Assembly (NCBI GenBank): GCA_002335605.1
Contig: BEDY01000012.1
Span: forward strand, 372,001-436,000
Source of the DNA: Prillingera fragicola
Lineage: Eukaryota; Basidiomycota; Tremellomycetes; Trichosporonales; Trichosporonaceae
Length of the DNA stretch: 64,000 nucleotides
Direction: 5' to 3'
The notes below the pieces were generated by a model. The model saw only the letters and a list, made by a program, of their open reading frames with translations. It was not told the DNA's origin and ran no database searches. Shown here one piece after another: positions 41,895 through 54,228 of this stretch. Every line of letters starts with the position of its first letter. Positions within the stretch are counted from its first letter, which is position 1. A program made the position numbers and the translations under genes.

Positions 41895-43485
41895 TTATGG
41901 CTGATACCTAAAATCCTCATGTCCCTCGACGACCGTCTCTCCCCGCTCCGCCCTTCGGTTCTGACGCCTCATCCACATCGAAAGCGCGGCACACTCGACC
42001 ATCACCAGCGCGTTGATGCCAACGGTAAACCACACACCCGTAGGGTATCCAGCCTTTTGCTCCTTCTGCATAAACAGCGCCGAGCCAAAAATGCCTCCAA
42101 TACCACCCCACGCAATGGTGAGCGCTGATCCAAAGGCGCGTTTCGACTGCGACCGAATATTGGTCTGTTGCCAGGCAACGGCCAGCGGCACACCGGCATG
42201 CGCTCCGCCAACAGCGAAGAAGATGCCTGCGAACCGGGCCGCGCGCTGTGCCTTGGGCAGTTGGGAGTACATGAGCGTGCCGATGATGACGCAGAGTTGG
42301 TTGAATATCATGACGAGCGCGCGGCTGCCTGGGACGCGGTCCGCGATCCTGCCCGAGACGAGGGCTGGGATGATGGCCCAGAAGAACGCTGGTGTACCGA
42401 GAAGCATTGACTCGACGTTGGAGAAGCCCATTGTCGTCAAGATTGAGGGGAGAAAGTACGCTAGCGAGTAGCCGGCCGTTGTGGAGGCGCACAGGTTGAG
42501 GGCAAAGAGCCACGGCTGCCACTCTTTGGCGTACGTGAGCATCTTGGCAAAGGTGAGCGGATCGGGGACGCTGTCTGCGCGGTCGCGCTCGATGATGGTG
42601 GTGACAATCCTCCGGTCTTCGTCGGACAAGAAGGTGGCCTTGTCGGGGAAGTCGACGACGAGGAAAAGAGCACCGAGGCCGATTACAATTGTCACTGCTG
42701 GGTTAGCTGGCACGGTGGGGCAGCTCAACCACACCCGAGACTCACCAATACCGTAGATGGCGAACATCCACTGCCACCCACTCAATCCGGCTTTCTCGTG
42801 CAACAGCGAAAAGCAATAGCCCAGAGGCTTTGCAAATGACCCCGCAACTGCCGAGGAGATGTAGAAGATTGACGAGCGCAGAGCCATGTCACGGCGAGGA
42901 TACCAGCAGCTGATCACGTACGCGCAGCCAGGGAAGAGAACCGACTCGAACACACCGAGAACAGCACGGAGGGCAGCGAGCGCATACCAAGTCTCGACAA
43001 AGCCCATCCCCAGCATGATTGCGCCCCAGCAGATGACGGCGCCGCCGAGCCAGATACGCGCACCAAACTTCCTGAGCCCAACCTGGGCCTGTCTCGTTAG
43101 GTACCCTCTGTGACGCAGCACTCACAGGTATCTCGCAGATGATGTAGGGAATGAAGAAGATGAGCGTGATTATACTGTACTTGTCGCCCGAGTTGGTGCC
43201 GAGCTCCTTGTCCATGTGGACATTATTCGCGGCGCGGGCAATAGCTAAATTGGTACGGTCGATGAGAGAGATGGCGTACATGGCCGACATGACCGGGATG
43301 AGGCGCCAGTCGATGCGGCGACGCAGTTTCTTCAAATACACTGGATCGAAGCCATCGGTGATGTCTTTCCATGGGCGAGGTGGAGGGCTCTTCTCGGTGT
43401 CGATTTCGACGTCGTTGTACTCGACCTTGGAGATGGAGGCCTTGTCGTCATTCGCGGCTGAAGGAAGCGAGGTGGTTGTCGTCAT
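41895..43485 (-). CDS. MFS permease, paralogue of the neighbouring Dal5/Tna1-type gene
   Basis: Three exons on the minus strand (43485-43126, 43088-42746, 42697-41895) give 501 residues. It aligns end to end with the permease at 40033: RRIDWRLIPVMSAMYAISLIDRTNLAIARA, GLRKFGARIWLGGAV, FESVLFPGCAYVISCWYPRRDMALR, FPDKATFLSDEDRR, WQQTNIRSQSKRAFGSALTIAWGGIGGI, and the same EGHEDFRYQ-type C-terminus. The first intron of both genes falls at the same point (after EIP), so they arose by duplication after intron gain; the middle introns differ. The acceptor of the second intron is ambiguous (CAG or CAGCAG), changing one residue. Confidence 0.9.
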
Positions 43486-45834
43486 GTTGGGGTGTGGTGA
43501 TCCCCGAGGGGTGTCCAACCTCCTATATGAGCTATGAGCATGGCGGATTAGAGCGATCTCCCGGCTTCACAGATGCTGTGATCACAGTCAAGGTTGTCGA
43601 GTGCGAAAGCGAAAGCCATGGACACGATGGCCGCTCAACCAGATCTCGGGCTCGGATCTGGGGTATCGTGCATGTGATCCACGTCCCAGCGGGGGGCCAC
43701 GGGGGCTGTGGGGAAGGTGATCGGCGCCTGTGCGGGTGGTAGTGATGACTCGTGGTTGCTACCATATTGTTGCTCGCGCATGTGTCACTGCCTGCGATGG
43801 GTCGGGCAATTGATGACGAGTAACCGGACATTCCAAACCAGGCGATTCCAAATAGGCCGCTTTTCCGGCGGCATTCAGATTGTGGTCGTTATCGGGCTGC
43901 CCCGACAACTCACCTGAGCCACTGGGTTGCGTCGTGAAGCCTGGCTCGTTTGTTCGTGCCAACTGGTCGCCTGATGGCGAGATCCGGGCGGCTAGATCTG
44001 GAGCTCGGTGTAGGCTCGGTGATCGCAAACGGTCCACCATAGCGAGCCCTCGTCGCTGAGCCCGGAGATGAGCGACTGTCGGCTTGAGGCAGATACCGCC
44101 TTCGCCAAGATTATCTGGTCCGGGTCTGAGTTGCTGTCATGGTAGCGGGGAGCGGAAACGAGCAAGCTGCTGTAGCGACCTCATGGGTCAGCGCCAAGAG
44201 TTTCACTACACGTGTCTCGGTGAGAAGCTCGGTGAGGTGGGGAGGGGGCATGACCAGAGGAGCGGCGTGCACAGCGCCGTTAATGCGGGTGCTAGACCAA
44301 GGCAGATGATAAGGTTCCAGGCGTTGCTGCATGTCACAAAGGGCCTGAGTCAACATTGAGCCCCAACACGCATAGCAGGGCGGCTCACTAAGCGACTTGT
44401 GGGCTCAAGACTGGCCAACAGTGGTGCCCGGAGAGGCCACGGATTGAGGGTCCTCCGACCAGAGTATTGGCGAGCGTTGCGCTGCAGTTGTACCAGAAGC
44501 TTCTCTCGCGAGGTGGATCTGCGCTGCTAAAAAGCTGAGAGAAGAGGAAGATGCATGCTAGCGAGATCGAGTGAGACTGGCCGATTCTGTGAATCGATGA
44601 ATCACGTGACTCTTTTGTAAAATGAGCCGAGCTGATTAGAGGAAATGGCCCGAAATAGGTAATCAGCGGCACCACCATGTCAGACGTCTGTTGACGAACC
44701 AATGCAGATAATGCTGACAGTACTCTGCTGCCTAGCGCCTGCATATCTGCAAGTCACCAACATGAAGCTTCCTTGCGAGATAACTTGCTTGAAACAAGGG
44801 CATTAAATCACGGAAGATTGCTGATATAATTACGACAATTACTTTTGATGCCAATGCCGAGTGCACACGGATTTGCTCGACTATACAGCGCCGTACAGCA
44901 TTTGCACTGCCCTGCATAGTCGAATCAAGGCCGTGTAATCGGGCATGTTGATGCCTGGCATATTCACCGTGGCGCCTCGGCGGGCATAGCCATTTCTGTG
45001 CTCGGCCAGCCTTTTGGCCCACTGCAGTGAGCGACCCATGTCACGGCAGCAAATTGATTGAGAAGTAACAGTGCCCAATCGTAGTTCGGTATTGGGTGAT
45101 GGGATGAGAACGACAACATGTCATCCAGACACTCTGGCTAATACAGCCACTAGGTGCCAATATCTCGCCATGAAGGCCAATGCGATCGATATCAACAGTG
45201 GCTCAACACGTTTCGGGCGGGAGAGCGCCATCCAGAGGAGGTGAACGGAGTACAGTAGCCCAAGGCCAGGCCGTAGGCCCAGTAGCTCAAACCGGGATCC
45301 AGTCCGTGCACAGCACCTTCCCCGACTTTGCCGTCACCGTGTTGAGAGTATATCGGGGTGATTGTCACTGCCATCAGTCCTCTGGCTGGGTGATGACTGG
45401 CCACTCGTTTGGCACCGCAGAATTAGCCCTGCCCGGCCCCCAGCTGAAGATTCCAGACCTTGGCAACAGCTCTGATGGCGACACTTCCCGAACCTCTTGC
45501 AGCCGATTACGGCAACGATGGGGAGTATGAGGTATCCCAGATCGACGTCAGCGATGAAGACCCCACTCGTATTTATGCGAACGAGAGAAAGCTCATCACT
45601 GGAAGAAAGAATGACCGCCCCACCGGTCCCAATTGAGAAGCACCCAATGGAGAATAAGTCCAGGGACAATCGCCAGCCGAGTATAGGCATGGGAATGGGC
45701 GTAGTTGTGTGTCGTGGACGGTAACGTGGTGTCGTCGGTGTCTTTGGTTTCGCGGGGTGTCGTGGTGGTCGTGGTGCGATGGGCTTTAGGAGACGGAAGG
45801 GTATGTGTGGTCGGTGTGTGAGGTGAATAAGACG
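43486..45834. other. Intergenic, promoter side of the second permease
   Basis: No gene supported. An open frame on the minus strand at 45334-45690 encodes a hydrophobic, helix-like stretch but lacks a start context and splice support. Confidence 0.3.
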
Positions 45835-46249
45835 TTACGGAGCAGCCGGGTCGAGCGTGTGGCGTATGACGAGTATGGGCGCCATCATTACTGTAGTCAC
45901 CAGCAACTCTCTGGGGCTGTATGTACGCGGCCAACCCAAAGCTTGCGCTTTACAGGAAGGGGGATCGATAGGGACCGGGTCAAACTCAAACAAAGTGGAG
46001 TTGCTGATACCGATACATGCTGTGGCGACGTTGTGAATGGCCAGCCTCCTTATCCGCGGCGTCTTATCGGGGGCAGAGAAGTATTCACCCTCCGGGACCA
46101 CATGCATAATTCTATTGCAATTGTCCTCGAAGGGAGACTCATCTCGCTGCCTGGTGGGCTTGGGAGGCAGATCTATCTGAGCAGCCGGCATGCACAGTAG
46201 ACTTACCGTCTGCCAAACTGCCGGAGGTGCTTTCCAACTTGTGGCACAT
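45835..46249 (-). CDS. Possible small two-exon protein
   Basis: Exons 46249-46207 and 46172-45835 on the minus strand, joined through a 34-base intron with GTAAGT donor and TAG acceptor, give a complete 126-residue frame starting MCHKLESTSGSLADD. Internal stretches such as HVVPEGEYFSAPDKTPRIRRL look like ordinary protein. No domain is recognised. The phase match and the normal intron size support it; the lack of a recognisable family and of strong codon bias count against it. Confidence 0.3.
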
Positions 46250-47054
46250 TACTGGATGTCGTCTGACTTGGCGCGCAGGTGCTATATGTAGGATGTTTGC
46301 CATTCCCAGCCGCCAATCTGGGCAGAGCTGAAAGGCGACCCAGGATAGGCACAACCAATCCAATCCTCAATCAAGACCTGGTGCGATGCGACGACCTGGA
46401 GCACTTGGACTCGAGTACGGGCCCAAACCGGCGCTTCGTCACAACGATGTGATTTATGATTGTCACCAGCGAATAAGCCGTAGAGCCCATGCCCCCAGCA
46501 GAGACTGCCAGCGCCTCGGTATACTCCCTGAGGCTGGGCTGGCCTTCAGGCGATGCTAATGAACAAGTGGGCGACAGTGAGATATCCCTGTCCAGCGGGG
46601 TAGTTAAGTATGCCCATGCTAGCCTGTGAAATTGTGATAGGCATCGTACGATACTGCGATGCTCATCTCGTCACTCGGCAGTCGCTTGCAGCTTGTTGAC
46701 TGTGGTGCGCAGATCAGTCTTTGCCGACTGTCGTCAAGGAATGGGCTGCTCAGTGAGCTTCGTCAATGGATGTTAACTGTGGGTATCGATCGAGGGGGAT
46801 CCGAACTACCCATATAGCGACAACATGCCTGAATTCACAGATTGCGTGTACCAAAGTCACTGTATTCAGATGGAGCAGCCTAAAAGTGTTTTGATGCAGA
46901 ATATGAACTGGATTGGGATGGGTTAACGGTTGGAACACTCTCTTCTGTGGCATGGCAGAAGGGCTTTCATATTGTATATTCTTTTCCACGTAGCCACCTC
47001 TAGACCATAGACCCAGCAGTCGTTGTGGTTGCCACAACAGGTCTCGCCACAGAA
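46250..47054. other. Intergenic, 3' side of the LtrA-family gene
   Basis: Repeated TGTGG/CCACAA-type sequence continues just past the stop codon of the next gene, suggesting the coding repeat once extended further. No other feature seen. Confidence 0.35.
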
Positions 47055-50000
47055 TCAGGAGCCGTCGTGGCTCCCACCACAGACAATAGACTTTGTCGTG
47101 GTTGCCACAATAGGCCCCGGACTCGTCGTTCTGACCACAGGCTCCAGAGTTGTCGTGGATGCCACCACAGGCTCTGGGGTCGTCGTGATTCCCACCGTCG
47201 GCTGTGCAGTTGTTGTGGTCCCCACCACAAGAGGTGTAGGTACTACAGTTGTTGGGGTCGCAGGCACAAGAGGTGTAGGCACCAAAAGCTTGAGCGGAGG
47301 CAACAAGGCTTTCTCCGCTGCAAGCTCGGCCTTCTCGCGCTCGAACCTCAGGTCGGCCGTTTCCAGTGCCGCCTCAGCCTCGGCTGTCTCTTTGGTGATA
47401 AAGTCGATGCGTTTCTGCATGGCCCTTTTGTACCGTCTGTTGGAGACCACGGACACGAGCAGCTTTGCTGTGTCAGTGACGGCGCGGACTTTGACAACTC
47501 ACTTGCGGGACAATGTTGGCAATGACGTAGCAGACCAGCACAATCGAGTGGGCCCAACCAGTGACTGCGAGTGTTATCATCTTCGAGAGGGAGCTGGTGT
47601 TGACGCCGTCCCGGAAGACATAGGTCACGGAGCCCGTAGAAGTGGATATGGCGGTTAGGAGGCACAGCACAAGACCGGCGACTGCTTGGAGGGCCTGGAC
47701 CGTTTCAAAAAGCCAGTCGCTGTGCTTGTAACGAATCCTGGAGCGTAGTGCAGCCAGAATCAATGTGGCTCCCTGTCACGTCAGCTGCAGTACATTCCGG
47801 GTTCCCCGAAGAGTGACATACTGCGGTTGGGAAGAGCCAGCGAATACCAACTACCGCCTCTGACCGCAGATTGGACAGGGTGCGATCGCTCAGCTCGGTC
47901 GCATGTTGCCTTTTGGACACGTTGCCGCTGATGGTACTGTTGAGAGAAGCGATCGCAGAAGGCGACGCTGCAGTAACGGAGTTGAACATGCTGAGATACT
48001 CTTCATAGTCGTTGCTTGCCCCATCTGATAGGGATAAACCCAGAGTGCTGAGCGCGTTGTAAGTATCTTGAAGGCGGAAGTATTGCACAAGCACAGGAGC
48101 GTCAATCCAAACAAAGGGCTCGAAGGCTGGTGAAGAGGCACTGTCGTTCTTGACACCGGCTCGTTCTTGCACCTTCTCGTAATTGGCCGCAAAGTTGGTC
48201 GAAGCCATCCGCCCAATGGTCTTGCTGTAACTGAACACCAGGCTGGGATCAAGGACCCCTCCGCCGGTGACGGTAACCTCAGTGACAGCGGTCCAGGCAG
48301 CATCGATCTGTGAAGTGACATGTGCGGATGTCGCGCTACGGACAACATTCTGCCCCGTGTCAGTCGGTGCCTCTTGGAGTCAAACTTACCGCCGAAGCAA
48401 TGCTCATCAGCAGCATTGCACAGTGCAGCGGATAATGCACCAGTTTCCAAGGGAGGCTAGGAATTTCGTTCACACCTGTGTAGTGTCCGGCTGTTGAAAC
48501 TGCGCCCTCCCTCTCGTACTCTTGGAACAGCATACCCCAAATAAGGTAGGTGAGAGTTAACGCTGCTGTCAGCCTCGCTGCTCATGTTGGGGAGACCCAC
48601 CGATGCCGAGCTGCCCATACGTCTCGATACCGATCTTGTAAATGCTGTTGATAGATTGTGAGGCCGTGATCAGGACGTTGATTAGGCCCTCGCCACTGTT
48701 GTCAGGGAGGATAGAAGGTAAGAGTAGCTCACAGAATTAGAATTGAAAGCCCGCCGTAGCGTGCAAACAGCCCCTCGAGAAATGCATCGGTCCTGTGCGG
48801 TTTTGACCAGTATTGCGTCGCGGCCTGGGCAATCATTGGGATGGCCAACGCTATGAAGAGAAAGGTGAGTTTGACATCGACGAGGGCGGTTGTGTAGACC
48901 GGCAACCCCGCGGCCATGGCTGAGAAGAAAGCCGACGCTATGAGACTGGCTAACATTGTGCGGTCGTTCTTGAAAGAGTACCGTGGCTCGGTGAGGTAGG
49001 TATAGGCTATAGTGAGCGCGAAATCAGCTTAAGTGACTTACCGACCAGATACTGGATACCCAAGATTGCGTTATAGAGCGCGTATGTTACAGTAAAAGTC
49101 GTAAAGCTTTGCAAAGCAATGCCGGCATGAACCTGGTCACCAGGGGTGGCCCCGACTAGTTGGGTGTTGCTTTTCATTGTGAACGGACTCCACCCATATC
49201 CAGCCGACCCCATGTATGCCGACAGAATGACCTGCACGCCCTTGAGCAGCCAGTGGTACCGGTCGTCCTGCTCGTACAGCACGTCGTAGTGAACTTGTTC
49301 CGCCCAAATCCAGTGGACCGCCACAAAGTATCTCACCGTAAACATTGTGCCCACAACGGAGGTGCTGTACACTTACGTGAGAAAGGTCGGTACATCTAGC
49401 CAGATGTGGATCGCTTGATGGCTCTGACCATAGATCTGGAGAACAGCGGCAAAGGACAAATCTGAATGCGTGAGTAAATGACAAGCAGACAGTATGTATC
49501 GCCCAACCATAAAACAGGCCCAGCCACTCCTTAACCTGCGACCTGGTGCCCACATTCCATATCCCCTCCTCTTTGGCACGTCTTGTGTTCTGTTTCAAAA
49601 GCGGAAAACGACGCGGGAGCCTGATATGTTCGACCTGAAAGCCATGCACCGCGCCGTTTACGATTTTGGGAATCACATCGAGTCGATGTTGCTCTCTGGT
49701 GCTTCGTCAGGTGGGACTGTGACCACAACTCACCTGGCATTGTACTTCGTATACAATCCATTGCGATAACTGTATTCAAGTCCCTTGCCGGACTGGAAGC
49801 CGCCTGTACCCAACAATGAGCCGACAACGTCGCCAGTGTACCAGGCCGGAGTAGGTGGTGTGGGGTCCACAGGGAGCCCGTCTCGGTACTCTTGCACAGG
49901 GACGCCAGCCACTGTCGCGTGGGTAGGTGGGGCAGCGCCAAAGTGGAAAGGGCTGGGGGCGATGGTGTGGGAACTGCTCGCAGCAGCGTTGTTGGCTGCA

Positions 50001-50155
50001 GTGACAAGGGGTGGAAAAGTAAAGCCCCCGGCTCCTGGTTGCGGGACGGGGGTAGACGTGATGAGTGGTTCATCGCTGGCGTCATCCGCCTTGCCTTTGC
50101 CCTTCCCATGGTCGTCACTGCCGCTTTTACTTGTGTCACCAGTGCTAGAGGCCAT
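47055..50155 (-). CDS. LtrA-family multi-spanning membrane protein
   Basis: Ten exons on the minus strand (50155-49734, 49701-49508, 49461-49377, 49331-49042, 49006-48733, 48695-48601, 48562-48390, 48349-47822, 47772-47503, 47462-47055) give 912 residues. A Ser/Pro/Gly-rich soluble N-terminus of about 140 residues leads to WLGLFYDLSFAAVLQIYGQSHQ, the first conserved helix of bacterial low-temperature-requirement A proteins. Then come AVHWIWAEQVHYDV, YGWSPF and RYGGLSILILGEGLINV. Later helices include GATLILAALRSRI and GLVLCLLTAIS. A coiled, charged stretch follows and then a Thr/Pro repeat tail (TTTPEPVV, TTTLEPVV). Role in fungi unknown. The second intron starts GTTGGG and was placed by the family motif. 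Confidence 0.75.
47060..47260 (-). repeat. Thr/Pro/Val coding repeat in the LtrA-family tail
   Basis: Imperfect 33-36-base units encode TTT followed by a P-x-V segment; four or five copies at the C-terminus. Confidence 0.7.
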
Positions 50156-53100
50156 TGTCTGGCGTACAGAGAATGTGTTCAAAACGTAAGATTAGGTCAA
50201 CAGCTGTCCGAATGACCTGAATGTCCGTCAGTCGCACCTTTAAGTGTGTCAAAACACTGTCGCTATTCACCCGGGTTGGCGTCAGCCCCTGAACCCAGTA
50301 ACATACCAAAGCATGCTAAACGGCCAATGCGTAGAGCTTGGTCCTCTTGAAAGTCCAGAGAGTCAGGATTTGACAGCCCCGAGACCGGGCCAGATATCTG
50401 ACGCCACCACTCTGACTGTGTAGGTTAGTGTGCGAAATGAAAAAGCGCAGCCGAGGGTGTGAAGAAGGTTCAGAACATGGCGGTTGACCCTTTGAAAGGA
50501 GCCGTTCTCGCCAGTTCATTGGATGCCTTCCCAATCGCAACGTGTCCGAAAGCGACCCTTGGCCCTCTCCAAAGCATCCTGGCTGGACGACAAATGAAGC
50601 ACGGTGTACACAACGGATGGGTTCGGGACTGCCCGCCCCCAAAACGTTGCGTTTCGTTGAGGGGAGTGGGCCTGTGCTCACCCCCAGCACCCCCAGCAGC
50701 AATGTGTGATGGCTTGGAGACAAGGTGTGGCTAGGGGGTGGACCAGGGCCAGAGGTACCCATGCACGGAGCGGTGCCGCCCGCCAGCCTGAGATGCGGTC
50801 AGCCGGGCGGAGCCGACGTGCGCGGCACACGGCATCCGCAACAAGCGGCATGATAGGGACGGGCTGGATTGCAGCGGGTTAAGTTACAGTTGATGATAGT
50901 CGCAACGCTGCGAACGGTCTGTGAACGTTATCGGCGTTTGTAGCGGCTAGGACGAGGAACATGTGGTAAGGAGGAGGACAGAGTTGAGGACCAAATGAAC
51001 TCGACTACTGGTGGGCGAAGATGGCCAACATATTACGTAACGTAAATGTTGGTGGCGGAGATTGAGTGGCTGGGTGTGTTTTGGAGTTCTACATACGAGG
51101 ATGAACATGTCAAAGAGAGAAGCCACGTACACATTGACCGGAGCGTGCAGTGTGGTGTGGGAGCCTGAAACTTTTGAAAACAATCGAAGCATAAGAGGAG
51201 TAGCATACAGCTCTTGAGAGCAGAAGAGATACTAGTCATCGATGACACCGTCACCCTGTTGGAAGACGGCGTAATTGATGAACAGTATCGTGCTCTGCAC
51301 GAATACGGTACTGACGGGCTAATCAGCCATACGGATCGCCATGGTCTTATGACCAGTATCACCACAGCGATAAAGCCCAGCTATGGATCTCATGTTGCAG
51401 AATATATTGACGGCCGCTCAACGGTGGAGCGCCGGGGTCGAAGGCATTGAATGTTGATGTGATCAACGATGTTATGTGGAACCTGCAGTGTGGCTACTCG
51501 GCGGAGAAAGTAATACGTTTCTGCAGAACAGGTGCTCTGCACTGATCCCAATCTGTGGAGTACATGACCTCCAACGGTCAATCGCGACCTGGGCTAGGAA
51601 GGATGTTTAAGCCTCCCCAAGAGCCCCTGTCTGCCAAGAATACTAGATCAAGGGGAGTGCCGCAAAGGAACTGCCCCAGAAAGTGGCGGTACCACCCATG
51701 ATTGAATGCAGCACCAGAGCATGCCGTGGACCATATTGACAGACGGAGTGACCACAGAGAGCAACAGGTCCTTATGCCTCACAAGACACAGTGTGACTTG
51801 AGAATAGTTACTGGATTCTCGAATGTAAGAGGTGGATTGCTCGTCTCGCCATGTCTATCTTGGTGGGGAAGGGCAACAACTCCCGCAACATCCATCCACT
51901 CTCACAGCACCAGTGAACCACATAATAGATGGCAGTACTTGAAAACCGCAGAGCAGGGAGCACTCGAGTAAGATGGCATCCTCATTGTGGAGTCTTGAGG
52001 GGCGCAGCGAGGGCATGTATATATAAAATGTCCGGGCTTGTGGGCTGGGTGCTTTTTGCCTGCTGCGCCAGTATCCTCTGAGCCTTCCCTCCACAACTCT
52101 CCCACTCATGTGATTACGCAATGTGCTCATCACACCCTCCCACCAATCATTCGAAGGCAGGCAGGACCACAATGACAGAGTCAATACCACCCTGTTGCCC
52201 GCGAACACCCCGATAACACCAAGGATTCTTATGCCCGGAACAGAGCTAGGCTTTCCTAGCCCGACTCGCTGTGCCACAGAAGGCCGTTGGGCAGGATAAC
52301 CGAGGCAAGCGCCATTGTGCAATTGAGGGCGACACTGCTAGACCGTGACCAAGGATGAAATTTTTCAGCACTATAGGTTCCAATCCCCTCGTGTCACTCG
52401 ATTTGCAGATGAACTCTGCCAATTTTGGCGGCCTTGGGAGACAAGGAGGAATGCGTGCAGATGTGTTCAGAAGCGGCGTGAAGACCCAGAACTAACTGGG
52501 CCATGCTCCCTGTCGAGATGACAGTTGAAGCAAGTGCGGAAGGTGCAACCGGGTCCAAAGCTCATTGCGCCTTGTCCTGCTCCATGAACCAATTGAGGAC
52601 AAGGAGTTTGCATACCGGCCGCCCTGCAGCGACGGGCTCTCGATTCTAACCATATCCATTGTGGCCAAGGCCCTTGGTCCAATTGGTTGCCAGCAATCGA
52701 GTGAACCCCGGCCATGATTGACCGGCAGAATGAAGTCCAAGGTGAAAACCATGCCCTCATTGAGTCCACATGTGCGGAGGAGTAATGCAGATGCCATCCC
52801 AGGCGTGACCCATCCACGTCTACACCCTCCCCCCAATATTGCCCAGCTTCAGCGTTGAGTCGCTGGCCTTCAGGCCGTAGAAACTCTTGAACGCACAAGC
52901 CAATGTCTCATGTAGCTGGGCTACCTCGACCCCCGTTCAACGGCTTGACGCCCACACCACCATCGTCGAGACGCGTTACCCAGGCTAGAATGCCTTTCAT
53001 CGCCAGATTCGATGCTTGGCAGGCTGCACAATATGTGCCACTTTGATGGAATCTTGAGAACGACACCACCGGCTGGGGAACGACCATGTGCCTCTTGAAG

Positions 53101-54228
53101 ATGTTGACCGTCAGAGCCAAGGACCCTGGTGATTCTCACCGTACATATACCGCCTTGAGGCACTTGTGCTCATACCAGGACTGGAGCCACTGTCTCAGCC
53201 AGGGCTTTCAACTGCTCAAAGGCACAGGACGGTAGTATGCTTGTGACGAAGAGTTTTGGTACCGAGCGCATTGTCATGGGGGCCAAAGAGCTGCCGGTTG
53301 ACACAGATAGCTCCTTGGCCCACAACAAAAGTACAAGTGACTCTGGTCAATGATTGGGATGCTAGGGGACAAAGTTGACTGACAACGAGATGGAGCAAGG
53401 TTATATGGTCACGCCAGAGGATCCTCCGGCTACGGCTATGTGCTGGCCGGGAAACGGTGGGACGAGAGATAGGCCTTGGAAACGACAACCATAAGCGATA
53501 GCCCGCTCCACTGTGTTGTTGCGGGACACAGACTGGTAGCTTCTGTGTGTGGGGCTCGAGAGTGGCAGAAACGGAGCGGAATCGTCCTGACGTCCTCGCT
53601 CCATTCGTTGGGCAGGTCTTTGCTATCCCTCGTGGACCACAGGAGCTTTAGGTGTGAGCCTGCTTGTGCGGAGCAATAAGTGCCATTAAACGCAACTGCA
53701 CAGTGAGCTGTTCAACGCCAACACGCCGGTGGCCACTGTGTAAATGAGATTGCACCGTGGGGCGCACACAAGGCCATCGGCGGCGGCGGGCATATGAACA
53801 GCTCTCCTCGGCAAGTCGGGGTCCGACGAGGCCAGCTGGGTGTCTGGCTCCACTTGTCGGCGAAGCCAACGCATGCACAATGATGCGCTTGAGTTGTTGT
53901 TGTCGGATGAAGAGCAGGATGTGGGTGTCGGTGATTTAACCGATCGGCTAATAAACACGCTCGTTGTCCACCATCACCTATCTTGTTGTCGTCGTTGGTG
54001 TTGTTCACTCTCCTTACATTCTACTCTACCTACACCTACTACAGAGAGACCCCTTGCATTCTTAACCTTCACCTCAGGAAGTGCAACCCTCCACGAGTAG
54101 CGGGCGTCACCACCCTGCGACCCTTTCCACCCACCAGCAACCCACAACACAGGACGCACAACCACCAACAGCACCCTTCTCCCACCTCTGTCAACCACAC
54201 CTTTTCATCCCACTTTCTCCTCGCCATT
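50156..54228. other. Gene-poor stretch, 4.1 kb
   Basis: The longest region without a supported gene. Frames of up to 155 codons occur on both strands (for example 51855-52322 and 52467-52898, minus) without consistent bias or splice patterns. The ends must hold the promoters of the LtrA-family gene and of the gene at 54229. No terminal repeats or transposase remnants were recognised. Confidence 0.35.
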
